DNA of 53,742 bases, taken from the NCBI GenBank assembly GCA_022013685.1, contig JAKLPV010000003.1, positions 1 to 53,742 of the forward strand, in the 5' to 3' direction. A program made the translations under genes and the position numbers. Below are positions 16,000 to 23,672 of the stretch, piece by piece. Within the stretch, counting starts at the first letter, position 1. Each line of letters opens with the position of its first letter. The stretch is from Anaerolineae bacterium. Its GTDB lineage: Bacteria; Chloroflexota; Anaerolineae; Anaerolineales; Villigracilaceae. Under the pieces are notes generated by a model. It saw nothing but the letters and a program-made list of their open reading frames with translations. It was not told the origin of the DNA and searched no databases.

Positions 16000-16422
16000 T
16001 TATTTCCGAGTTTCTACATATAAAGCTAGGCCGGTGGACACGGCCCCGGTTAATTCCCAAACCGCCACACCCAGAAAGCCCAATGGCGCAGCCCCAGTCA
16101 GGGCAGCCAGGGTAAAAACGATAAAGGTCAGACCGCGAAAGGGAACAGTCCAACGATAAAAAGGTTTGAAATCGCTAAAAACGGCCAAAATATAGTACAC
16201 ACCCATATTAAAAGACGCCATTGATGAGGCCGTCAGGAAGGTGACTGTGAAATCTCCGTTGGCGCGGGCAGCGCGCTCGAGCACTGGGAAATTGAGCAGG
16301 CGCAGGGTCAATTCTGGCCAGATCAAGCCAAGCAGGCCAAGCAGCAAAGCCAAGATGCCAAAGATGAACATCGTCCAGCCTGAAGCATCACGAATTTTAT
16401 AGGTAGATGTAGGGATTGACAT
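16000..16422 (-). CDS. Small multi-spanning membrane protein
   Basis: A 140-residue integral membrane protein with about four hydrophobic segments: near residues 16-35 (WTMFIFGILALLLGLLGLIW), 60-80, 92-112 and 115-133. It is not recognised beyond that. It precedes the STAS-like gene by 17 nt on the same strand, suggesting a two-gene unit in which the STAS-like protein might act with this membrane protein; that pairing is an inference. The ATG lacks a strong ribosome site. Confidence 0.72.
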   Translation of the reverse strand: MSIPTSTYKIRDASGWTMFIFGILALLLGLLGLIWPELTLRLLNFPVLERAARANGDFTVTFLTASSMASFNMGVYYILAVFSDFKPFYRWTVPFRGLTFIVFTLAALTGAAPLGFLGVAVWELTGAVSTGLALYVETRK

Positions 16423-16509
16423 GTTTGAATTCTAACATAACAGGTTACAGGCAATATTTGTAAGAAGTACTGGTTGCACCCTGGTATGTTTGATATTTGC
16501 TGACGCTTC

Positions 16510-17535
16510 TCACTGCCCGGTTGAGATAAAACCTTCGAACATAGCCTGCATGGTTTCCTCTGCCAGGCGCTGTTTCCCGACGCTGAAAAGTTCTTCATTG
16601 ATGTCGGTAAACGTCAACGGGGCCGGGAAGATCCTGCCACCCTCACCCGCCACCAGGGACGGCCAGGCCGCAATGGTAGCCTTGAGATAGTCGGGTTGCA
16701 GGGTTACCACCCAACTGCTGAGCGGTTTGTGAGGTGTCTGCGTTCCGATCATCAACACACCAGTTATGGTCAGGTAATCGAGCAGTTCGGGCACGTCCAG
16801 CCCAGGTTGGATAAACATTGTCGCGACCTTTTTCTGCAAAATCAGGACGTCTGCATAGGCCGTATATTCACTCGGTTTGGCATCGCCGGGGATTTCGATG
16901 AAGGCCGGGTATTCAAAGGGTGTATAAAGACCAATCGGACGGCACAATCCGCAATAATAGGTACGTCCGGTGCCGAAGGCTTTCTGGATGACTGCAGATT
17001 CGGGCGAGTCCTTGCGTAAAATTGCGCCGACTTCAAAAAAATCATCGGTCACCAATGCGCCAATATAGCCTGCCATGAAGGCCTGTTGGTCGGCGCGAAT
17101 GCCCTCCCCGCCCAGAACGCTGATATTACCGCCCGGGGCTATATCAGGAATATTGACTGCCAGAAATTGTGCCTGTGGCGCGGCCGCAGCCAATGCAGAC
17201 AGTCCCGGATCAGGCGCCAGCGCAATGACAACTTTGAGATTTGGCTCAAGCGCCAGGTCTTCCACCGACAGAACGTTGCGGACCTGATAACGCAGTCCTG
17301 CCGCCTGGGCCAGGTCATAAATGGCAGATTGGTAATTTCTGGAAACATCCTCGTTCAAATCTGCCGGGATGAGCAGGATCGCCAACGGAGACGGCATGGT
17401 AGGGGTTGGGCCTGCCGTAGGTCGCAGGGTTTCCGTGGGCGCGGGAGATGCATCCGGGCTTTGGCTGGTCGGCGCAGCGGGAGCGCAAGCGCTCAGGACG
17501 GCAAGTATGAGAACAACAAACAAAATTTTTCGCAC
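16510..17535 (-). CDS. BMP/PnrA-like substrate-binding lipoprotein
   Basis: A 341-residue lipoprotein. The signal peptide ends in lipobox LSAC at Cys17, followed by a Ser/Pro/Thr linker. The mature protein has the pattern of the BMP (PnrA/TmpC) family of periplasmic-binding-like proteins, which bind nucleosides for ABC transporters: a hinge strand LAILLIPADLNEDVSRN, YQVRNVLS, the segment GEGIRADQQAFMAGYIGALV and a C-terminal FTDINEELFSVGKQRL. No ABC permease or ATPase gene is adjacent, so it may be an orphan binding protein or sensor. Downstream of Hsp20 but separated from it by a terminator. Confidence 0.82.
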   Translation of the reverse strand: MRKILFVVLILAVLSACAPAAPTSQSPDASPAPTETLRPTAGPTPTMPSPLAILLIPADLNEDVSRNYQSAIYDLAQAAGLRYQVRNVLSVEDLALEPNLKVVIALAPDPGLSALAAAAPQAQFLAVNIPDIAPGGNISVLGGEGIRADQQAFMAGYIGALVTDDFFEVGAILRKDSPESAVIQKAFGTGRTYYCGLCRPIGLYTPFEYPAFIEIPGDAKPSEYTAYADVLILQKKVATMFIQPGLDVPELLDYLTITGVLMIGTQTPHKPLSSWVVTLQPDYLKATIAAWPSLVAGEGGRIFPAPLTFTDINEELFSVGKQRLAEETMQAMFEGFISTGQ

Positions 17536-17583
17536 AAGACTTTCTCCAAGGGTAGATAAGCGGTATTTTACCTGATTAAATAG

Positions 17584-17607
17584 AAAGACGCCCGTGTGGG
17601 CGTCTTT
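17584..17607. terminator. Terminator between hsp20 and the BMP lipoprotein gene
   Basis: AAAGACGCCC (17584-17593) pairs with GGGCGTCTTT (17598-17607) around GTGT. It lies 16 nt after the Hsp20 stop; on the minus strand it is followed by a T-rich run. Confidence 0.8.
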
Positions 17608-17623
17608 CAGGCTTTGACAGGGT

Positions 17624-18010
17624 TTAGTTGTAGGACACTTTGATGGTCTTGGGGCGGGGCGATTCGGATTTCGGCAGGCGCAGGGTCAACACGCCATCTT
17701 CAATTTTGGCCTCGGCCTTGTCGGCATCCAGCGCGACGGGCAGGCGCAGGGCGCGCCGGAAAGGACCAACCGGCAATTCGCTCAACAGGAACTCACCATC
17801 TTCACGGCGATATTCGCCTTCAACCGAGACAGTATCCTCCAGCACCTGGATGGTCAGGTCTTCGGACTTCAGGCCCGGCACCAGGGCGCTTAGCAGGTAG
17901 GCATCGCCTTCATCGCGAATGTCCAAAGCCAGGCTGCGGGCCGATTCGACGTTGCGGGCCGCCATGTGGCGGATGACACGAGGGGCATACGGGGCAATAT
18001 AGAAAGTCAT
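17624..18010 (-). CDS. hsp20: Hsp20 family small heat shock protein
   Basis: A 128-residue alpha-crystallin domain protein. The core runs from LALDIRDEGDAYLLSALVPGL through VSVEGEYRRED and GPFRRALRLPVALDADKAEAK to the conserved DGVLTLRLPKSE (the usual GVLTI/L-xLPK motif) and a C-terminal tail ending KVSYN. Small heat shock proteins hold unfolding proteins in an ATP-independent way in the cytoplasm. Very little of the usual N-terminal extension is present. GGAG precedes the ATG. I found no CIRCE element upstream, so regulation is not visible. Confidence 0.93.
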   Translation of the reverse strand: MTFYIAPYAPRVIRHMAARNVESARSLALDIRDEGDAYLLSALVPGLKSEDLTIQVLEDTVSVEGEYRREDGEFLLSELPVGPFRRALRLPVALDADKAEAKIEDGVLTLRLPKSESPRPKTIKVSYN

Positions 18011-18169
18011 TTTTTATCTCCTTTTTTGTTTTACCATTCAAATTTAGTCATATTTTATGATGCCATCGTCAAAAAAATAAAAGAGCGAAATAGGATTTCT
18101 GTTAATCCTGCATATAAAAAACATCAACACGGAAGCCTTTGCCTGCGCGGTATCATGCCGCATGAGCGG

Positions 18170-18175
18170 TATAAT
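18170..18175 (+). promoter_or_regulatory. Candidate -10 box giving a leaderless M23 transcript
   Basis: A perfect TATAAT lies only 6 nt before the ATG of the M23 peptidase gene and no ribosome site is present in between. Transcription from it would begin at or next to the ATG. No convincing -35 box is seen. Confidence 0.45.
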
Positions 18176-18181
18176 CAGCCC

Positions 18182-18886
18182 ATGCAAGTACGCAAACTTA
18201 TTCTTATTTTGATTGTAGGCGCATTGGCAGGCAGCGCTTTTTATGTTTACCGCAACTTGCGTTCCAGCGGCCAGCGTGGACAAGCTGTCTGGGCCTTTCT
18301 AACCAACCCGGCTTCGCAACCGGGATTGTTGATGCGGGCCGGGATGCGCTGCGCTGAGGCGCCGTTCACCTTCCCCACCGACGGCTTGATTGGTTTTATC
18401 TGGGAAGATTCCTTTCGCCCTGGCCACCGCCATTCGGGCATCGATATCTTCGCCGGGACTGGGGTTGGCGTGACCCCTGTTTACGCTGCGTACTCCGGTT
18501 ATCTGACCCGTCAAATCGATTGGAAATCGTCCGTCATCATTCGCATTCCCAGTGACCCGCTCAACCCAGGCCGACAGATATGGACATACTACACCCATAT
18601 GGCCGACTCCAATGGCAACCCAACCATTGCACCTGGTTTTCCGCCCGGCGCAGATGAGGTCTATGTGGAGGCCGGGACCTTGCTCGGCTATCAGGGTAAT
18701 TTTTCCGGTACACCCGGCAACCCAGTGGGAGTGCACCTGCATTTTTCTGTTGTCAAAGATGACGGCTATGGACGTTACCTGAATGAATTGGAAATCGAGA
18801 ACACACTCGACCCATCTCCTTACCTGGGACTGAGCCTGAACGCCCGCCAAAACCAGAATGAAATTCCCACCTGCCCGCAGCCATGA
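18182..18886 (+). CDS. M23 family metallopeptidase
   Basis: A 234-residue protein with one N-terminal membrane anchor (RKLILILIVGALAGSAFYVY) and an LytM/M23 domain. Metal ligands are visible: GHRHSGIDIFAGTG supplies the HxxxD pair near residues 82-87, and VGVHLHFSV supplies the HxH motif near residue 195. M23 peptidases cut peptidoglycan cross-bridges or act as activators of amidases; the protein would face the cell exterior. No Shine-Dalgarno is visible and TATAAT lies just upstream. The stop overlaps the next ATG by 4 nt, coupling it to the SDR gene. Confidence 0.88.
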   Translation: MQVRKLILILIVGALAGSAFYVYRNLRSSGQRGQAVWAFLTNPASQPGLLMRAGMRCAEAPFTFPTDGLIGFIWEDSFRPGHRHSGIDIFAGTGVGVTPVYAAYSGYLTRQIDWKSSVIIRIPSDPLNPGRQIWTYYTHMADSNGNPTIAPGFPPGADEVYVEAGTLLGYQGNFSGTPGNPVGVHLHFSVVKDDGYGRYLNELEIENTLDPSPYLGLSLNARQNQNEIPTCPQP

Positions 18887-19560
18887 TGCCAGAACTTGAC
18901 GGAAAAGTTGTCTTGATCACCGGCGCCGGGCGCGGGCAGGGGCGCGAACTGGCCCTGGCGCTGGCCGCTCAGGGAGCTATGATTGCGGCCAACGACATTT
19001 CCCCGCTCAACGTGGACGAGGTTGCGCGCCAAATCTCAGCCAGCGGGTGCGGACAGGCACGCGTTTATTTGCACGATGTCGCCAAGAAAGTTGCTGTCCA
19101 GGCGCTGGTCAACCAGGTAATGGATGATTTTGGGCGTATCGACATCCTGATCAACAGCGCCAATGTCGAACCTGCCGCCGGGCTGATGAGCATGGACGAG
19201 TGGGACCTGCACCGCGTCTTTGAAGTGAACACGATCGGTACTTTCCTGCTGATGCAATCAACAGCGCGGGTAATGCGCGAGCAGGGTGGCGGACTGATCG
19301 TCAACCTGCTCGGCGACCTGGGGCGCGACCTGGCCCCGGCTTATGCCGCCAGCCGCCTGGCTGTGGGCGAACTCACCCGCCGCACCGCGATCGAGCTGTC
19401 CGCCCACGACATCCGCGTTTATGGACTGGTGAAAAATCCGGATGCTTCCAGTTTGCCCGATGCGCTCTTTTCGAGCGCCGGACAGGCTGTTTTGTCCCTG
19501 TGCATGTCGCCAAGCATCCCATCTGGCGCGATTCTCAACCTGGTTGAAATTAATCTGTAA
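18883..19560 (+). CDS. SDR-fold protein lacking the catalytic Ser and Lys
   Basis: A 225-residue short-chain dehydrogenase fold. The nucleotide-binding motif TGAGRGQG (residues 13-20) and an NSAN version of the NNAG motif are present. In the active-site region the usual Tyr-x3-Lys is YAASR, so Lys is replaced by Arg, and the Ser normally about 13 residues earlier is not present (NLLGDLGRD). It may bind a nucleotide without being a standard oxidoreductase. The C-terminal substrate loop is short. Start overlaps the M23 stop by 4 nt. Confidence 0.85.
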   Translation: MMPELDGKVVLITGAGRGQGRELALALAAQGAMIAANDISPLNVDEVARQISASGCGQARVYLHDVAKKVAVQALVNQVMDDFGRIDILINSANVEPAAGLMSMDEWDLHRVFEVNTIGTFLLMQSTARVMREQGGGLIVNLLGDLGRDLAPAYAASRLAVGELTRRTAIELSAHDIRVYGLVKNPDASSLPDALFSSAGQAVLSLCMSPSIPSGAILNLVEINL

Positions 19561-19579
19561 GCGATCATCTGGAGGTCTT

Positions 19580-19960
19580 ATGTACATCTTTGTCCGTTTT
19601 ACCGCAATAGTGACCATCCTTTTTGGCGTTTTGCTCATGCTGAGCGGGGCAATTGGCGCGGTTTATGGCTTTTTCCAGAACGACGCTGTTACCCTGGCAA
19701 TCAACAGCGCGCTTGAAACCGCCAACGATATGCGCCGGGTGATTAACGCTGGTTATGCCGGGGTTATTCTAGGAACAGTCGCCTTCGTTGTCGGCATGTT
19801 TACCGCCGCCCTGGGACAATTGCTGCTCGTTTTCGTTGACCTGGCGGTGCAGACTCGCGAGACCAACGTTATCCTGCGCGGGTTTCGCCCGCGCGTTGCA
19901 ACCAGACAATTAAACGGCGAAGCTGAAAAATATGATCAGAAAGAAGAAGTTTACGGTTAA
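19580..19960 (+). CDS. Small two-helix membrane protein
   Basis: A 126-residue protein starting at the ATG at 19580, which has GGAGG 4 nt upstream. Two long hydrophobic segments are visible, near residues 5-30 (ending in a GAIGAVYGFF turn) and 55-88, with a charged cytoplasmic tail ending KYDQKEEVYG. Not recognised. It lies 19 nt after the SDR gene and 23 nt before yibE/F, so it probably belongs to the same transcript. Confidence 0.72.
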   Translation: MYIFVRFTAIVTILFGVLLMLSGAIGAVYGFFQNDAVTLAINSALETANDMRRVINAGYAGVILGTVAFVVGMFTAALGQLLLVFVDLAVQTRETNVILRGFRPRVATRQLNGEAEKYDQKEEVYG

Positions 19961-19983
19961 GGTTTGCCGTAGCATGAAATCTT

Positions 19984-21210
19984 ATGAATCCTGAAACCGC
20001 AAATAAAAAAATCCCCGGCGTTTTTGCTTTCTCGGCCATTTTCATCCTGGCCCTGGCGGCCGCCTTTGCCATTTGGGGCATCCCCTATTTTTTCCAACCC
20101 CCGCAAGTGGAAGGAATTTCAGCCACCTATGGCACAGACACACTGCGCGCCCGCGTGGTTGAAATTGTCGAAGAAGGTCAGATAGACCTGGGCGATCTCA
20201 ATCAGAATTATCAGGTGATGCGCGTCGAGCTGCTCGAAGGCGAATATAAGGGCATCTTGATGGAAGTGGATTACGGCAGGCGTCAGGTGCGCCCAGATTT
20301 CACGCCTTTTATGCCCGGCGATGAAATCTTTATCACCCTCGGCAAACGGCCTGATGGAGTGCTGGCTGCCTTTTACGTCGAATATGTCCGTTCCCAGTCA
20401 CTGCTGCTTTTGTTGGCGGTTTTTGTTATCGCCATTTTACTGATCAGCGGCTGGAAAGGATTGCGCGCCCTGCTGGCAATGGCCTTCAGCCTGCTGATCA
20501 TTATTGGCTATATCATCCCGCGCATTTTGGCAGGCGAGGACCCGGTCACGATCAGTCTGATCGGCTCATCCATCCTGTTGGGAGTTTCGCTCTATATCAC
20601 CTATGGTTGGAATCTCAAAACCCACTCTTCGGTCTTGAGCATGATCATTGTCCTGCTGGTGACGGGAATATTGGCAGTGTTGTTCATCGGTCTGACCCGC
20701 TTAAGCGGCCATGGCAGCGAAGATGCGCTTTTCCTGGCGCAAATGTCTGGGGTGAGCATCAATTTGCGCGGACTCCTTCTGGGCGGGCTGATTATCGGCG
20801 CACTGGGTGTGCTGGATGACCTGGTCACGACTCAATCTTCAGCGGTATTTGAATTGCACCGCGCCAACCCGGCGCTCAAGTTTTGGGAACTCTTCCGCAC
20901 CGCCATGCGCATCGGACAGGATCATGTTGCCGCAACCGTCAACACCCTGGTGCTGGCCTACGCCGGCGCGGCCCTGCCAACCCTGCTGCTGTTCACGCTT
21001 GGACACGGCAACTACGGTTTCCTGCTCAACACAGAAATGGTAGCCGAGGAAATTGTGCGTACCCTGGTGGGTTCCCTTGGATTGGTAACTGCCGTGCCTG
21101 TGACAACCGTTATCGCGATTTCGCTGGCGCTTTACAGCCACCGCATTGGAGGACTGCGCGCCTTCATGGGGCCAGAAAACAGCAGCGGAGACCATGGGCA
21201 CCATCATTAA
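19984..21210 (+). CDS. YibE/F family membrane protein
   Basis: A 408-residue protein of the YibE/F family. One N-terminal helix is followed by an extracytoplasmic beta-rich region (about residues 45-135, ATYGTDTLRARVVEIVEEG onward), then about seven membrane helices with the family motifs DPVTISLIGS, GRLLLGGLIIGALGVLDD-like (here RGLLLGGLIIGALGVLDDL) and EELFRTAMRIGQDHVAATVNT-like. The protein ends in a His-rich tail (DHGHHH). Transport or export roles have been suggested for the family but the substrate is not known. A bidirectional terminator follows. Confidence 0.9.
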   Translation: MNPETANKKIPGVFAFSAIFILALAAAFAIWGIPYFFQPPQVEGISATYGTDTLRARVVEIVEEGQIDLGDLNQNYQVMRVELLEGEYKGILMEVDYGRRQVRPDFTPFMPGDEIFITLGKRPDGVLAAFYVEYVRSQSLLLLLAVFVIAILLISGWKGLRALLAMAFSLLIIIGYIIPRILAGEDPVTISLIGSSILLGVSLYITYGWNLKTHSSVLSMIIVLLVTGILAVLFIGLTRLSGHGSEDALFLAQMSGVSINLRGLLLGGLIIGALGVLDDLVTTQSSAVFELHRANPALKFWELFRTAMRIGQDHVAATVNTLVLAYAGAALPTLLLFTLGHGNYGFLLNTEMVAEEIVRTLVGSLGLVTAVPVTTVIAISLALYSHRIGGLRAFMGPENSSGDHGHHH

Positions 21211-21225
21211 GAACCACCTATTAGC

Positions 21226-21262
21226 AAAAAGGCGACCTCCTGTTATGGAAGTCGCCTTTTTT
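21226..21262. terminator. Bidirectional terminator between yibE/F and the FAD oxidoreductase
   Basis: AAAAAGGCGAC with TCC/GGA extension pairs with GTCGCCTTTTTT across a short loop, between two converging genes. Confidence 0.82.
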
Positions 21263-21283
21263 GTTGTGCGGATGGATTTGGGC

Positions 21284-22702
21284 TTAGAGATCGCCGAACA
21301 CCCGCCGGTACAGGTCTGATTCGAGTAAGTTGTTGGGATCGGTGCGTTTTTTGAGAGCTTTGAAACGTTCCACCGTTTCCTCACCCAAGAAGCGTTTGGC
21401 CGTTTCAGGTGTGGTTTCACTGTTCTTGGCAAAGTAGAATCGTCCGCCTGCTTCGAGAACGATCTGGTCAAGTTCCTGAAGCATGGCCGAGAGCCGGGCG
21501 CGGTTACCGTTGGTGACCTTGAAATCGAGGGCCAGCGAGAAACCGTCCACCGCGTGGCTGAGCAGGAATTTATCAGGGCGATGGCGTTTGGTCACACCCA
21601 GGTACGAGGGCAATCCGCGCTTCTGGGTCAGGGTCAGGATTCCGCGCCAGGCATCGGTAACAGTCTCTTTTGGGATGAAAGACTGGTATTGGATCAAACC
21701 GGTTCGCCCGTAGGCCAATTCCCAGTCGGGGACGTAATCGAGCAGAAAGTGAAAAGCCGCGTGTGACTGTGGGTGGTGTCCCTCGCGCATTCCAGCAATG
21801 TACTTGGCAGTATTGATCAACCACACGCCAGGGTTGATCATGAACGGGGCCATGAAATAGTGAATGATGGATTTTGGGAAGACGCCAAACATCGTCGCCG
21901 GCAGAGTCTGATAAGCAACCTGCATGGTCTTTTTCGGGTTTGGGTCTTCGCCTTCTTTTAGATATTGAGCCGTATGGAGTTGACCACGCCCCATGCTTTT
22001 TCCGCTGGCGGTTGAATCGAGCCAGCCGACGGTGTAGCTATTGTTTGGCGCATTTTCAGCAATGGCCCGCACGTGGCTTTCGAGATCGGGCACATTCCAG
22101 GCATGCACGTTTAACATTCCTGAATAGACCCGTTTCATTTGCATCGTGATGGATGTAAAGGCGCCCAACATGCCCATGCCTGAAATGATGGCGTAGAACA
22201 GGTCGCCGTTCAGGTTGGGCGAGCAAGTTACTTCTGCCCCGGTTGGCAGGAGGGCTTTAAACTCAACCACGTGTTCGCCAATCGTGCCCATTTTGAAGTT
22301 ATTCTTGCCGTGGATGTTCATACCCAGACAACCGCCCAGGGTGGTGGTCATCGTGCCAGAAACGACCGGCGGCCACCAGCCATCCGGCAGGATGTGCTGC
22401 CACAACCGTTGCAGGGTGACACCCGGCTCGCAAATAATCAGGCCGGTTTCTGGGTCCCATGAGATGATGCGATTCATATCCTGGGTGTCCATGACAATGC
22501 CGCCACCGTTCAGGGCAGCATCGTTGTAACTACGACCGGCGCCACGCAGGGTGACAGTCAGTCCGTTTTGCCTGGCGGTCTTGAAGACCTCCATCATTTG
22601 TTCCACGCTGGTTGGCTTGTACAAATAGGATTGAGCCTTGAGCGAGTGACCGAAGTTTTCAAGCGTCTTTAGACGCTCAAAGGGAAGGGAGAAAGTGGTC
22701 AT
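21284..22702 (-). CDS. FAD-binding oxidoreductase, DprE1-like
   Basis: A 472-residue VAO-type flavoprotein. FAD-binding motifs are RGAGRSYNDAALNGGG (about residues 53-68) and GTMTTTLGGCLGMNIHGKNN (about 116-135); the C-terminal half carries WELAYGRTGLIQYQSFIP and RFYFAKNSETT. The order and wording match DprE1, which oxidises decaprenyl-phospho-ribose at C2' in arabinan-precursor synthesis; the next gene upstream is an SDR matching DprE2, the partner reductase. The segment equivalent to the DprE1 GWNICVDFP region reads GFSLALDFK here, so the Cys that benzothiazinone drugs attack in mycobacteria is absent. The sugar-lipid substrate in this organism is inferred, not shown. Confidence 0.85.
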   Translation of the reverse strand: MTTFSLPFERLKTLENFGHSLKAQSYLYKPTSVEQMMEVFKTARQNGLTVTLRGAGRSYNDAALNGGGIVMDTQDMNRIISWDPETGLIICEPGVTLQRLWQHILPDGWWPPVVSGTMTTTLGGCLGMNIHGKNNFKMGTIGEHVVEFKALLPTGAEVTCSPNLNGDLFYAIISGMGMLGAFTSITMQMKRVYSGMLNVHAWNVPDLESHVRAIAENAPNNSYTVGWLDSTASGKSMGRGQLHTAQYLKEGEDPNPKKTMQVAYQTLPATMFGVFPKSIIHYFMAPFMINPGVWLINTAKYIAGMREGHHPQSHAAFHFLLDYVPDWELAYGRTGLIQYQSFIPKETVTDAWRGILTLTQKRGLPSYLGVTKRHRPDKFLLSHAVDGFSLALDFKVTNGNRARLSAMLQELDQIVLEAGGRFYFAKNSETTPETAKRFLGEETVERFKALKKRTDPNNLLESDLYRRVFGDL

Positions 22703-22724
22703 AGGGTGCTCTTTTGCTGAATGT

Positions 22725-22768
22725 TGTTATTCGGTCTTTGTTTCCCATGATTGGGTTACCGAATAACA
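22725..22768. repeat. 11-bp inverted repeat between the DprE2- and DprE1-like genes
   Basis: TGTTATTCGGT (22725-22735) and ACCGAATAACA (22758-22768) pair perfectly around 22 nt, filling nearly all of the 66-nt gap and touching the SDR stop codon. It could be an attenuator, an mRNA-stabilising stem or a protein-binding site. No T run follows, so it is not a classical terminator. Confidence 0.65.
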
Positions 22769-23551
22769 CTAGAAGGTTAACCGCCTGAAAATAACCGACG
22801 GGATATGGCGAATGATGTGCATCAGCAAGCCCCACTGGGCAGGGACGTAGACGGTCTGCTTGCGCGCCTGCATGGCAAGGTAAATGCCTTCAGCGGCTTT
22901 TTCGGGGCTGATAATCATCGGGGTGCGCGGATTATTCTTGGTCATGTCGGTAGCCACAAAGCCTGGCTTGACTGTCAGAACGTTGACCCCGTGACGGGTG
23001 AGTCTGTTCCGCAGGGCTTCGAGATAGGTGTGCAGGGCGGCCTTCGATGCGTTATAAGCCGGGGCGCTGACCCGTCCGCGGTCCCCCGCAACGGAGCCAA
23101 TGCCGACAATTTGGCCACTTTGCAGGGCCTGGAAGTAAGCCGCTGCCGGGTTAAGCCAGGCCAGCGCGCCCAGGTAATTGATGCGCGTCATTTCGAGGTC
23201 TTTTTGCAGGTCAAATTCGTTGAGCTTGACGGTTCGCAGGATGCCGGCATTGTAGATAAGCACGTCCAGCCCGCCCAGGGTTTTGACAATTTCAGTGAAC
23301 AAAGCCGGGGCAGATTCAAAATCTGTCACATCATGAACGAAGGCCTGGGCACGCGTTTCGCCACATTTGCGGTTGATTTGCTCACACACAGCCTGGAGCA
23401 GGTCTTCACGGCGGCCAAGCAGGGCCAACTGACAACCTTCATCGGCTAATTTTTGCGCCAGCGAAGCGCCAATGCCGCTCGAAGCACCAATTAAAATGAC
23501 GCGGCGGTATGTTTTCAGGGGTGTTTGGTGGGAAAGGCGGTTTTCAGCCAT
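22769..23551 (-). CDS. SDR oxidoreductase, DprE2-like
   Basis: A 260-residue classical short-chain dehydrogenase. It has GASSGIGASLA (nucleotide binding), YNAGI (NNAG-type), a catalytic Ser in GSVAGDRGRVSAP, and YNASK (Tyr-x3-Lys), followed by LTVKPGFVATDMTK. The layout, length and position next to the DprE1-like flavoprotein suggest the ketoreductase half of a two-step 2'-epimerase. I start at the ATG at 23551, which has GGAG 7 nt upstream; the in-frame ATG at 23563 overlaps that site. Confidence 0.86.
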   Translation of the reverse strand: MAENRLSHQTPLKTYRRVILIGASSGIGASLAQKLADEGCQLALLGRREDLLQAVCEQINRKCGETRAQAFVHDVTDFESAPALFTEIVKTLGGLDVLIYNAGILRTVKLNEFDLQKDLEMTRINYLGALAWLNPAAAYFQALQSGQIVGIGSVAGDRGRVSAPAYNASKAALHTYLEALRNRLTRHGVNVLTVKPGFVATDMTKNNPRTPMIISPEKAAEGIYLAMQARKQTVYVPAQWGLLMHIIRHIPSVIFRRLTF

Positions 23552-23624
23552 GTAAATCTCCATGTTTCCTAATAAAAATGCAATTTTAATGATTTTAGCA
23601 TACTACAAAGTGTAATCTGTCACT

Positions 23625-23630
23625 TATAAT
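23625..23630 (+). promoter_or_regulatory. Candidate -10 box for the GGDEF gene
   Basis: TATAAT lies 42 nt before the ATG at 23673, in the divergent gap between the SDR and the GGDEF gene. No good -35 hexamer is seen. Confidence 0.4.
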
Positions 23631-23672
23631 CGTGACATCCATCCCAGAGCACACCAGCAGATTTTGGACTCT

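Noticed and set aside
18011..18060. CIRCE operator upstream of hsp20
   Set aside because: No TTAGCACTC-N9-GAGTGCTAA element is visible in the gap.
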